The translations under genes and the position numbers were made by a program. Below the pieces are notes generated by a model. It had not been told where the DNA came from. It was given only the letters and a program-made list of their open reading frames with translations, and searched no databases. 64,000 bases of DNA from Flagellimonas_B algarum (lineage in GTDB: Bacteria > Bacteroidota > Bacteroidia > Flavobacteriales > Flavobacteriaceae), in NCBI RefSeq assembly GCF_040513375.1, contig NZ_JBEVTG010000002.1:1302001-1366000 (forward strand). The letters run 5' to 3'. This document shows, one piece after another, positions 51,823-59,431 of the stretch (position 1 is its first letter; every line of letters starts with the position of its first letter).

Positions 51823-53484
51823 ATGAAAAAAAGCCCTTTAAAAATTGTGCTTTCTTGTTTGGCAGTGGCAGTGTCATTCACAAGTTGTAAAAACTCCTCA
51901 TCTTCTTCATCCAAAAATGTCTCGAGAGCCACTGGATGGAAAATCAATTCCAAAGATGGTGGGTTCCAGTACAATTCCGACTTTAAGGAACAAGTAACCC
52001 CACCGGGTACCGTGTTCATCGAAGGTGGAACCTTTACCAAAGGAAAGGTACAAGACGATATCATGCACGATTGGAACAATACACCTACACAACAACATGT
52101 GCAGTCGTTTTATATGGACGAGACCGAGGTAACCAATAAGATGTACATGGAATACCTTGATTACTTGAAAAAAGTATATCCTCCGGAAAATCCTACCTAT
52201 GAGAACATCTATAAAGGGGCCTTGCCCGACACTTTGGTTTGGAGAAATAGACTAGGTTTCAACGAAACCATGACCAACAACTACCTAAGACACCCAGCCT
52301 ATGCCGAATATCCGGTCGTTGGTGTCAATTGGGTCCAAGCGACGCAATATGCCGAATGGCGTACCGATAGGGTCAATGAGATCAACTTGGTCAAAGAAGG
52401 TTATCTTGCCGAAGACGCCATGTACGGTGCCCTTAGCGGTGAAGTTGACGGAACGTTCAGTACAGAGGCGTATTTGAACAATCCGGAATCAGTGTACAAC
52501 GGTCAAATCGACTCACTTCAAGGAAAACAAAAACGGGATTCGATCAGCGTGTTCGCCAAGCGTAGCACGGGTGTGATCACCCCAGAATACCGATTACCCA
52601 CGGAAACGGAATGGGAATACGCCGCACAGGCCTTGATCGGTAGCCGTGAATACAACAATTATCGCGGACGAAAAAAATATCCATGGGAAGGGGATTATAC
52701 CCGAAATGGACAGCGCGTTGGTCGTGGTGACCAATTGGCGAACTTCAAACAAGGAAAAGGGGATTACGGCGGAATCGCAGGATGGTCTGACGACGGTGCC
52801 GATATCACCGCCCAAGTCAAATCGTATAAACCGAACGATTTCGGATTGTATGATATGGCAGGAAACGTTTCCGAATGGGTCGCCGATGTTTACCGTCCGA
52901 TCGTTGATGACGAAATCAGTGACTTCAACTACTACCGTGGTAACATCTATTTGAAAAAAGCGATCAACGAAGAAGGAAAGGTCGATATCATCAAAGATGA
53001 AATCGTTTACGACACCCTTCCAAATGGCAAGATCGTTGCGGTGAACCTTCCAGGAGAAATCAAGGAAGTGCCCGTAGGTGAAGAGGAAACCTATTTGAGA
53101 ACGAACTTCTCCTCTAGTGATAACCGTGGATATCGTGATGGCGATGCCGGTTCTTCCAGGTTCTTCGAACGCTTTAGCGATGAGGCCGACGATAGCAGAA
53201 AAATGTACGACGCCCCGAAACACAAGGTGGAGCGTGACTCTACCGGAAAGATCTTGCGTCAATACGATACCTCGAACTACCGCACCTCCCTAATCAATGA
53301 TGAAGTTAGGGTATACAAAGGAGGTTCATGGAGAGACCGGGCCTTCTGGTTGGATCCAGCACAACGTCGCTACCTGCCACAATATATGGCGACCGACGAT
53401 ATCGGGTTCCGCTGCGCCATGTCGCGTGTCGGTTCAAAATCGAAGTCGAAGAACAAAACGGTTCGACACAAGAAATCGCGATAA
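51823..53484 (+). CDS. gldJ: Gliding motility lipoprotein GldJ
   Basis: 553 residues. Lipobox VSFTSC (Cys22) with a Ser-rich linker, then an FGE-sulfatase/SUMF1-like domain: PPGTVFIEGGTFTKG, YMDETEVTNKMYMEYLDY, YRLPTETEWEYAAQ, DMAGNVSEWVADVY, GGSWRDRAFW and GFRCAMS. GldJ stabilises other Gld proteins and is needed for gliding and type IX secretion in Flavobacterium. The Lys/Arg-rich C terminus (SKSKSKNKTVRHKKSR) is notable. A strong terminator follows. Confidence 0.96.
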   Translation: MKKSPLKIVLSCLAVAVSFTSCKNSSSSSSKNVSRATGWKINSKDGGFQYNSDFKEQVTPPGTVFIEGGTFTKGKVQDDIMHDWNNTPTQQHVQSFYMDETEVTNKMYMEYLDYLKKVYPPENPTYENIYKGALPDTLVWRNRLGFNETMTNNYLRHPAYAEYPVVGVNWVQATQYAEWRTDRVNEINLVKEGYLAEDAMYGALSGEVDGTFSTEAYLNNPESVYNGQIDSLQGKQKRDSISVFAKRSTGVITPEYRLPTETEWEYAAQALIGSREYNNYRGRKKYPWEGDYTRNGQRVGRGDQLANFKQGKGDYGGIAGWSDDGADITAQVKSYKPNDFGLYDMAGNVSEWVADVYRPIVDDEISDFNYYRGNIYLKKAINEEGKVDIIKDEIVYDTLPNGKIVAVNLPGEIKEVPVGEEETYLRTNFSSSDNRGYRDGDAGSSRFFERFSDEADDSRKMYDAPKHKVERDSTGKILRQYDTSNYRTSLINDEVRVYKGGSWRDRAFWLDPAQRRYLPQYMATDDIGFRCAMSRVGSKSKSKNKTVRHKKSR

Positions 53485-53501
53485 AAAAAATTGCTTTTGC
53501 C

Positions 53502-53533
53502 AAAGCCCCGGGTTTTCCTCGGGGCTTTTTTTT
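53502..53533 (+). terminator. Rho-independent terminator after gldJ
   Basis: GC-rich stem AAGCCCCG/CGGGGCTT with a T run, between gldJ and murF. Confidence 0.85.
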
Positions 53534-53544
53534 ATCTTCGATTT

Positions 53545-54819
53545 ATGGACATACCCCAGCTACACACCCTATTCCTTGCCCACCGAAAAGTTACCACCGA
53601 CACCCGAAAAATTGAAGAAGGAAGCCTCTTTTTCGCCCTAAAAGGACCCAATTTCGATGGCAACGCCTTCGCCGCACAAGCCTTGGAAAAAGGAGCGGTC
53701 AAAGCGATCGTCGATGATACCGCATACGCTGGCCTAGCTGATACCATATTGGTGGATGACGTTTTGGAATGCCTACAACAATTGGCCACTTACCACAGAC
53801 GATATTGCAAGGCAAAAGTCATCGCACTTACCGGAAGCAACGGCAAGACGACGACCAAGGAACTGATCCATGCCGTACTCGCCACCACCTTCAATACCCT
53901 TGCGACCCAAGGCAACCTCAACAACCATATCGGGGTACCGTTGACCTTATTGACCCTTAGCGAGGAAACCGAACTGGCCGTAATCGAAATGGGCGCCAAT
54001 CACCAGGGGGAAATCGCAATGTTGAGCAAACTGGCCGAACCCGATTTCGGATTGATCACCAATTTCGGCAAGGCCCATCTTGAAGGTTTTGGGGGTGTTG
54101 AAGGAGTGATAAAAGGCAAAAGCGAACTGTACCGGTATCTCATAGATCATGACGCCCATATTTTTATGAATGCCGATGACCCGATACAAAAAGAAAAACT
54201 GGCCCGCTATGTAAAAAAAGTGGGGTTTAGCCAAGAAGACACCCAGTATTTCAATATCGTTCTGGAACGTACCGAACCTTTTGTCGAACTCAGTTTCGAA
54301 GGGAAGCAGGTACGTACCCACCTGATCGGCACCTATAATTTTCCGAACTGCTGCATGGCGGTACTGATCGGAAAGTACTTTAATGTGGCCGAACACCATA
54401 TCAAGGAAGCCTTGGAGCGCTACATCCCAGAAAACAATCGATCCCAGATTTTGGAACGCGACGGCAAAACGGTGATCTTGGATGCATACAATGCCAATCC
54501 TACCAGCATGAAGGCCGCCTTGGAAAGTTTTGATCGCATGCCCGGAAATACCAAAGCGGTTTTCTTGGGTGACATGTTCGAATTGGGTGGATCTTCGGCC
54601 GAAGAACACCAGAACATCGCCGATTTGGCCGATAAACTCGGATTCCACAGCATTGTTTTTGTGGGGGAACACTTCGCCGGAATTCGGACCGACCACCCGC
54701 AATATGCCGACTTCGAGACCCTAGAGGCCGACCTCCCCAAGCTGATCGGCCCAGCTACCCATGTATTGATCAAAGGTTCGCGAGGCATGGCCCTTGAGCG
54801 ACTCTTGAACGACTTATAA
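53545..54819 (+). CDS. murF: UDP-N-acetylmuramoyl-tripeptide--D-alanyl-D-alanine ligase MurF
   Basis: 424 residues from ATG 53545; the upstream reading would span the terminator. Mur ligase with TDTRKIEEGSLFFALKG, ATP loop LTGSNGKTTTKELI, EMGANHQGEIAMLS, and the C-terminal DAYNANPTSMKAALESF. Adds D-Ala-D-Ala to the peptidoglycan precursor in the cytoplasm. It stands apart from the main dcw cluster. Confidence 0.95.
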   Translation: MDIPQLHTLFLAHRKVTTDTRKIEEGSLFFALKGPNFDGNAFAAQALEKGAVKAIVDDTAYAGLADTILVDDVLECLQQLATYHRRYCKAKVIALTGSNGKTTTKELIHAVLATTFNTLATQGNLNNHIGVPLTLLTLSEETELAVIEMGANHQGEIAMLSKLAEPDFGLITNFGKAHLEGFGGVEGVIKGKSELYRYLIDHDAHIFMNADDPIQKEKLARYVKKVGFSQEDTQYFNIVLERTEPFVELSFEGKQVRTHLIGTYNFPNCCMAVLIGKYFNVAEHHIKEALERYIPENNRSQILERDGKTVILDAYNANPTSMKAALESFDRMPGNTKAVFLGDMFELGGSSAEEHQNIADLADKLGFHSIVFVGEHFAGIRTDHPQYADFETLEADLPKLIGPATHVLIKGSRGMALERLLNDL

Positions 54820-54911
54820 TTCATAAATTTTTCCAAAATATTGATATTTAGCGGATTCGATTGAAAAGAAGCCCGGTTTCTTACGACCCATAGTGCATAA
54901 AGAAACCAACT

Positions 54912-55283
54912 ATGGAAAAGAACATCATCATTTTTGACGGCGAGTGCAACCTCTGCAACGGGGTCGTTGGATGGTTATTGAGGTTTGCCCCTGAAGACAT
55001 TTTCGAATTCGTGGCCTTTCAGTCCCCTAGAGGTCAAGAACTGTTGCGTTCTTATGGCTTTCCGACCGAATCGCTGACCACCGTGATTTTCATAGACCAG
55101 TTGGGAGCACATACCCATTCGGACGGTTTCTTGAAAATCGTATCCCAAATCCCCAAATGGCGTTTGGTTGCCGCCTTGTTGGCCTTTATCCCACGAATCA
55201 TCAGGGATACCATTTACAATCTAGCATCCAAGAACCGCGTACGTTGGTTCGGCCGATCGACTTCCTGTACGGTAAGTTTTTGA
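54912..55283 (+). CDS. DCC-family thiol-disulfide oxidoreductase-like protein (DUF393)
   Basis: 123 residues. FDGECNLCN carries the DxxCxxC motif of the DCC family near the N terminus, and the C-terminal half is amphipathic (FIPRIIRDTIYNLASKNR) as usual. Predicted thioredoxin-like; function unproven. Confidence 0.88.
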   Translation: MEKNIIIFDGECNLCNGVVGWLLRFAPEDIFEFVAFQSPRGQELLRSYGFPTESLTTVIFIDQLGAHTHSDGFLKIVSQIPKWRLVAALLAFIPRIIRDTIYNLASKNRVRWFGRSTSCTVSF

Positions 55284-55408
55284 ATCCCTAAGCACGGATT
55301 GAATCTTTGAACATTCCGCTGAAAGCAAGGCATTTCGACTTTTGTATATCGATTTCCTAGACCGAGTCCAGGTAGGGGAAGATGCTCCACAAACAGTCTT
55401 TTAATTGT

Positions 55409-55442
55409 TATTAAATTGAATGACATTTCATTCAATTTAATA
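55409..55442. repeat. Long inverted repeat upstream of hipBA (operator O1)
   Basis: Two perfect 15-base arms around the spacer CATT, centre TGACATTTCA (55421-55430). It resembles a repressor site rather than a terminator because the arms are AT-rich and there is no following T tract. It shares its centre with the sites at 55462 and 55555. Confidence 0.6.
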
Positions 55443-55461
55443 TATTTATATTCTTTTTGAG

Positions 55462-55471
55462 TGATATGTCA
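55462..55471. promoter_or_regulatory. hipBA operator-like site O2
   Basis: TGATATGTCA, followed by TTCA, fits the shared consensus TGAYATNTCATNCA. It lies upstream of the -33 region. Confidence 0.5.
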
Positions 55472-55503
55472 TTCATTCTTTTTCTTTTTCTATAAATATT
55501 ATC

Positions 55504-55511
55504 TATATTTG
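55504..55511 (+). promoter_or_regulatory. -7 promoter element for hipBA
   Basis: TATATTTG fits TAnnTTTG; a T-rich stretch lies near -33. The predicted start of transcription, near 55517, is within a degenerate copy of the operator motif (TGAGATAACA, 55514-55523). Confidence 0.5.
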
Positions 55512-55549
55512 TATGAGATAACATTCATTTAATTCATAAATACACAATT

Positions 55550-55903
55550 ATGAATGATATATCATACAATAAATGGCAGTCACTATCCGATAAAGCCCTA
55601 CTGGAAACCATTGGTTCTTTCATCCAATCGCATCGGTTGAACCAAAACAAATCGCAGACCCATGTCGCCAACGACGCTGGGATCAGTCGTTCCACACTAA
55701 GTTTGCTCGAACGCGGGGAAAAAGTTCGTATCGATAGCTTCATCCAAGTATTGCGCGTTCTCGACCTGTTACACGTTATGGACGCCTTCGCGATACGCGA
55801 ACAGATCAGTCCTCTTGAATATGCCAAGCTAAAGCGGAAAGAACGAAAACAGGCATCCCCGAAAAAGCGGAATACCGAAGAAAACAGTGATTTGGGATGG
55901 TAG
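55550..55903 (+). CDS. hipB: HipB-type XRE antitoxin / repressor
   Basis: 117 residues. A helix-turn-helix XRE domain occupies residues 18-75 (IGSFIQSHRLNQNKSQTHVA, DAGISRSTLSLLERGEKVR), followed by a basic tail (KLKRKERKQASPKKRN). It would bind the sites described around its promoter and neutralise HipA. Longer than E. coli HipB (88 residues) mainly because of the tail. The next gene starts 7 nt before its stop, so the pair is translationally coupled. Confidence 0.9.
   Translation: MNDISYNKWQSLSDKALLETIGSFIQSHRLNQNKSQTHVANDAGISRSTLSLLERGEKVRIDSFIQVLRVLDLLHVMDAFAIREQISPLEYAKLKRKERKQASPKKRNTEENSDLGW
55555..55564. promoter_or_regulatory. hipBA operator-like site O3 (inside hipB codons 2-5)
   Basis: TGATATATCA within the larger palindrome ATGATATATCAT (55554-55565), then ACA; third copy of the consensus TGAYATNTCATNCA, just after the start codon. 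Confidence 0.45.
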
Positions 55904-57198
55904 ATGTCGCCGAGGTACATATCTGGGGAACATTGGTAGGCGCCGTTCGATGGGACGACAGCCAAAAACTGGGCTATTTTCAATATGCTCCCGAATTTCA
56001 GGATACCGGCTGGGAGCTTTCGCCCATCAAGATGCCCCTGGACCAAGGACAACGCATCTTCAGTTTTCCGGAATTGCGCAAAGGACGGGATGAAACGGAA
56101 GACACCTTTAAAGGACTGCCCGGCTTACTTTCAGACGCCTTACCCGATAAATACGGCAATCGATTGATCGACACCTGGCTGGCCCGCCAAGGACGACCCG
56201 CGAACAGCATGAACCCCGTAGAAAAACTCTGTTTCATCGGCACAAGGGCCATGGGCGCCTTGGAATTCCGTCCTACCCAACACAAACCGGCGACCCGCAC
56301 CTTTCCTTTGGTGATGGACAGCCTGGTCGAAGTGGCCAAAAAAATGCTGAACGAACGGGAGCGTTTTTTGACCCATCTCGATAAGGACGGGGAAAAAGCC
56401 ATGACGGACATCCTCAAAATCGGCACCTCTGCGGGCGGCGCCAGACCCAAGGCCGTTATTGCCTACCATCCGAAAACAAAAGAAATACGTTCCGGACAAG
56501 GAAAGGTCCCCAAAGGTTTCGAACATTGGCTGCTCAAACTCGACGGGGTCAGTGGCGAGCAGTTCGGCGAAAGTTCGGGATGGGGCCGGGTCGAATACGC
56601 CTACCACTTGATGGCGATAGATTGTGGCATCGAGATGACCGCCTGCCAACTGCTCGAAGAAAACGGCAGGGCCCATTTTATGACCAAACGCTTCGACCGT
56701 GAGGATAATGAAAGGCATCATATCCAATCGCTATGCGGTTTGCAACATTATGATTTCAATGACATGTACGGCTTTAGCTACGAGCAGCTCTTTCAAACCA
56801 TGCGCCAGTTGCGATTGACCTATCCGGAAGCCGAACAACTCTTCCGCAGAATGGTGTTCAATGTCATTGCGACGAACTATGACGACCACACCAAAAACTT
56901 TTCCTTTCTGCTTAAAAAAAACGCCGAATGGCGATTGGCCCCGGCTTATGATCTCTGTTTCGCCTATGACCCGAACAACTATTGGGTCAACCAACAGACG
57001 CTTAGCGTCAATGGCAAACGCCGCGATATCACCAAAGACGACCTAATGACCTTGGCTACCGACAACAACATTAAAAAAGGCGCAAAGATCATCGACACCA
57101 TCAATGCCACGGTTTCGCAATGGCAACATTACGCCGAGCAGGTCGACCTACGCGAAGATCTTAAAAAACGCATCGCGGAAAACCTGAACACCTTCTAA
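55897..57198 (+). CDS. hipA: HipA-family serine/threonine kinase toxin
   Basis: 433 residues, near the usual 440. N-terminal HipA domain 1 (VHIWGTLVGAVRWD, GLPGLLSDALPDKYGN), glycine-rich kinase loop TSAGGARPKAVIAY that contains the Ser expected to be autophosphorylated, catalytic Asp in NYDDHTKNFSFLL and metal-binding Asp in APAYDLCF. In E. coli HipA phosphorylates glutamyl-tRNA synthetase; the target here is unknown. All catalytic motifs look intact, so the toxin should be active. Confidence 0.93.
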   Translation: MVDVAEVHIWGTLVGAVRWDDSQKLGYFQYAPEFQDTGWELSPIKMPLDQGQRIFSFPELRKGRDETEDTFKGLPGLLSDALPDKYGNRLIDTWLARQGRPANSMNPVEKLCFIGTRAMGALEFRPTQHKPATRTFPLVMDSLVEVAKKMLNERERFLTHLDKDGEKAMTDILKIGTSAGGARPKAVIAYHPKTKEIRSGQGKVPKGFEHWLLKLDGVSGEQFGESSGWGRVEYAYHLMAIDCGIEMTACQLLEENGRAHFMTKRFDREDNERHHIQSLCGLQHYDFNDMYGFSYEQLFQTMRQLRLTYPEAEQLFRRMVFNVIATNYDDHTKNFSFLLKKNAEWRLAPAYDLCFAYDPNNYWVNQQTLSVNGKRRDITKDDLMTLATDNNIKKGAKIIDTINATVSQWQHYAEQVDLREDLKKRIAENLNTF

Positions 57199-57266
57199 GA
57201 CGCCGTATCAGGAACAGCCATAACATCCTGGATATTTCGGTGCACCGGAATCGATTCGGACCTGAA

Positions 57267-57303
57267 CAAAAAAACCTTGCTATCACAGTAATAACAAGGT
57301 TTT
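57267..57303 (-). terminator. Terminator after tRNA-Val
   Basis: Stem AAAACCTTG/CAAGGTTTT with a 15-nt inner part; the minus strand ends in a run of eight T, just after the tRNA. It may also stop hipBA transcripts from the other side. Confidence 0.75.
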
Positions 57304-57309
57304 CTAAGC

Positions 57310-57387
57310 TGGTGGAGTATACTGGATTCGAACCAGTGACCTCTGCCCTGTCAAGGCAGCGCTCTAAACCAACTGAGCTAATACTCC
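57310..57387 (-). tRNA. tRNA-Val (anticodon GAC)
   Basis: 78 nt on the minus strand with an encoded CCA end. Acceptor stem GGAGTAT/ATACTCC, D stem GCTC/GAGC, anticodon stem CTGCC/GGCAG with loop TTGACAG (anticodon GAC, reading GUC and GUU), T stem ACTGG/CCAGT with loop TTCGAAT. All four stems pair fully. Confidence 0.95.
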
Positions 57388-57415
57388 AAAAAAGTGCTGC
57401 AATATCGGAAATTTG

Positions 57416-57826
57416 TCACCAATCACCATATTCTGCCGAATTCTTTTGCGTTTCATGCAGCGTAATATGCAATAATTGCCCATTTTCAAGCTTCGGCTTC
57501 AAGATATCATAGATGATTTTGACGAAATATTCCGTCGAAGGCAACAAGCCTTCGAATTCAGGACAGTCTTCGTTCAGGTTCTTGTGATCGAAACGCTCTT
57601 CGACCTCCTCCTTGATCAACTTCCCTAAAACCGCCAAATCCATCACAAATCCGGTATCGGGATCTACAGTACCCCGAATACGCACTTCCAACTCAAAATT
57701 GTGGCCGTGGTAATACGGACTGTTGCACTTGCCAAATACCTCAAGGTTCTTGGCATCGCTCCATTTCGGATTGTGCAACCTATGGGCGGCATTAAAGTGT
57801 GCTTTTCTACAAATCGTTGATACCAT
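57416..57826 (-). CDS. queD: 6-carboxy-tetrahydropterin synthase family (QueD/PTPS)
   Basis: 136 residues. Zinc ligands in FNAAHRL and YYHGHNFELEV, catalytic Cys in FGKCNSP, and FDHKNLNED. QueD makes the queuosine precursor CPH4 from dihydroneopterin triphosphate. Some members instead form pyruvoyl-tetrahydropterin. 52 nt after the isomerase gene, same strand. Confidence 0.92.
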   Translation of the reverse strand: MVSTICRKAHFNAAHRLHNPKWSDAKNLEVFGKCNSPYYHGHNFELEVRIRGTVDPDTGFVMDLAVLGKLIKEEVEERFDHKNLNEDCPEFEGLLPSTEYFVKIIYDILKPKLENGQLLHITLHETQKNSAEYGDW

Positions 57827-57878
57827 CTATCGCAACTTGGGCTGCAAATTTAAGTCAAAAAGGGAGATTGGCCTACAT

Positions 57879-58706
57879 TCAATCAATGGTTTCCAAAAAA
57901 GCCAGGCTTTTTGGGATTTGGGTAAGCACCGCCGACGATTCGTCTTCCAGAAATAGATACACCACCCCTTGTTTTCGGGCCAACTTCACGATCTCTGCAA
58001 CGGCAAGCGAACCCGTCCCCAAGGCGACGCTGTCTTCAACGTCTTGCCTACCGGTTCCATCGCCCACCGCACCTTTTCGCATGTCCTTTAAATGAAGGGT
58101 CTTGAATTGACCTGGATAGGCCTTCAATAAGTCAAGAGGATCGACACCGGCATGCCGGGCCCAAAAGATATCGAGTTCAAAAGCGAAATATTGGGCGCTC
58201 CGGGCCATGAAATCGAAAACCGTTCCACCTGCATGAGCTTCGAATTCATACCCGTGCGGATGATACAGCAAGGTAATACCAGCGGTCGCCAAAACCTGTC
58301 CGGCCGCATTGAACACCCCCACTGCCTTCTTCGCGTCTTTTAGGGTAAACCGTTTTCCATGGGGAATCCATGGACACATCACGAAACGCGTCCCAAAACC
58401 CTTGGCCCGGTCTAGTGCGATCCGCGGATCTTTCTTCAACTCTTGATAAGAAGCCCCGATACTAACGACTTCGAGACCATGCTCCTGCAATAGCCCCTTG
58501 AACCGTTCTTCGGAAACGCCATAGGTAACCGCGCCACCTTCGATTTTGGTAATGCCCCAGTTCTTGATAAGGGTAAAAGTGGCCGGCACATCGTTCTCGA
58601 ACTGATTACGAAGACTGTACAATTGGAGCCCGACCTCTTGGGACCGCAATTCCAAAGGTGTGAAAACCACCAGAAGAAGCAAGCTCGAGAGAAGTCGCGA
58701 AAACAT
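57879..58706 (-). CDS. Periplasmic sugar phosphate isomerase/epimerase-type TIM barrel
   Basis: 275 residues with a signal peptide (MFSRLLSSLLLLVVFTPLELRSQ), so it acts outside the cytoplasm. AP-endonuclease-2-like TIM barrel with GLQLYSLRNQF, KIEGGAVTYG, LLYHPHGYEFE, FELDIFWARHAG and LHLKDMRKG; the Glu, Asp and His residues are metal-ligand candidates. Periplasmic members occur with keto-sugar pathways in Bacteroidota. 9 nt after the gluconate-dehydrogenase-like gene, the likely last gene of this operon. Confidence 0.83.
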   Translation of the reverse strand: MFSRLLSSLLLLVVFTPLELRSQEVGLQLYSLRNQFENDVPATFTLIKNWGITKIEGGAVTYGVSEERFKGLLQEHGLEVVSIGASYQELKKDPRIALDRAKGFGTRFVMCPWIPHGKRFTLKDAKKAVGVFNAAGQVLATAGITLLYHPHGYEFEAHAGGTVFDFMARSAQYFAFELDIFWARHAGVDPLDLLKAYPGQFKTLHLKDMRKGAVGDGTGRQDVEDSVALGTGSLAVAEIVKLARKQGVVYLFLEDESSAVLTQIPKSLAFLETID

Positions 58707-58715
58707 AGCCCAGGT

Positions 58716-59429
58716 TTAGGTCAATAAATTCCCATTTTCATCCCATTCGGCGATAACGCCCCTTTTGCTTTGATCGACACATTTGGCCAACCATTCGGGA
58801 TCATAAGATACCCCATGCTGGGCCAGTACATCTTCAGGTACCCCATCCCAAACATTGGGCATATTGCCTTTATATCCTAAATCGGCAATTCCCACTTTAG
58901 AGGTATAATACCCGCAGACGACCAAATTCCGCATCAGAGCGAAAAACTGGATCTCCAAGGCCTGTTCGTCCAAGGATACTTCAGGATCATGCCAGCAGAT
59001 CTCATCGCAGATCTGCCGTTGTTGCTCTAGACTTGCCGATTTGAATTCCAAACCGAATTCGGTATTGCTTTTATGGTCCAACCACATCAATCCACCCAAA
59101 AGGGTCATCTGCATTTCGGGCAGGTCTTTGCCCATAAACTCAATGAATTCAGGCACATCGGCCTCTAAAGGACCGCCATGCGGTTCCTTCGGAGGAAGGA
59201 TTACCGTACTCAAAACGGCAATAGTCTCCATTTCATGCGCATTGAACAAGGTTTCGGCATTCAATTTTTCGAGCCGTTCCAACTCTTCGGGGGTCCGCCC
59301 AAAGTATTTGGGATCGGCGGTCGCCGGAGTATCTACGGCACTATCGCTCTCGGTGCGGCACCCGTGAAAGGCAATGGCCGAGGCAGAGGCACCTAAAATG
59401 ATGGTCTGTATACTTTTCCTTCTGTCCAT
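58716..59429 (-). CDS. Gluconate 2-dehydrogenase subunit 3 family protein with Tat-type signal
   Basis: 237 residues from ATG 59429. The start MDRRKSIQTIILGASASAIA has a twin-arginine motif and hydrophobic core, followed by FHGC, a possible lipobox. The body (NAHEMETIAVLSTVILPP, FIEFMGKDLPEMQ, ICWHDPEVSLDEQALEIQFF, GYYTSKVGIADLGYKGNMPN) fits subunit 3 of FAD-dependent sugar dehydrogenases. It starts 2 nt after the GMC oxidoreductase stop, and GMC enzyme and small subunit normally form one complex. Confidence 0.87.
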   Translation of the reverse strand: MDRRKSIQTIILGASASAIAFHGCRTESDSAVDTPATADPKYFGRTPEELERLEKLNAETLFNAHEMETIAVLSTVILPPKEPHGGPLEADVPEFIEFMGKDLPEMQMTLLGGLMWLDHKSNTEFGLEFKSASLEQQRQICDEICWHDPEVSLDEQALEIQFFALMRNLVVCGYYTSKVGIADLGYKGNMPNVWDGVPEDVLAQHGVSYDPEWLAKCVDQSKRGVIAEWDENGNLLT

Positions 59430-59431
59430 GG

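Noticed and set aside
52594..53262. 222-residue minus-strand frame inside gldJ
   Set aside because: Shadow of GldJ, whose sulfatase-modifying-like motifs are continuous.
53947..54702. 251-residue open frame on the minus strand inside murF
   Set aside because: Antisense shadow of a clear Mur ligase gene without recognisable domain.
57304..57400. tRNA-Val as an attachment site with flanking repeats
   Set aside because: I found no second copy of the tRNA 3' end nearby and no integrase, so no att site is called.
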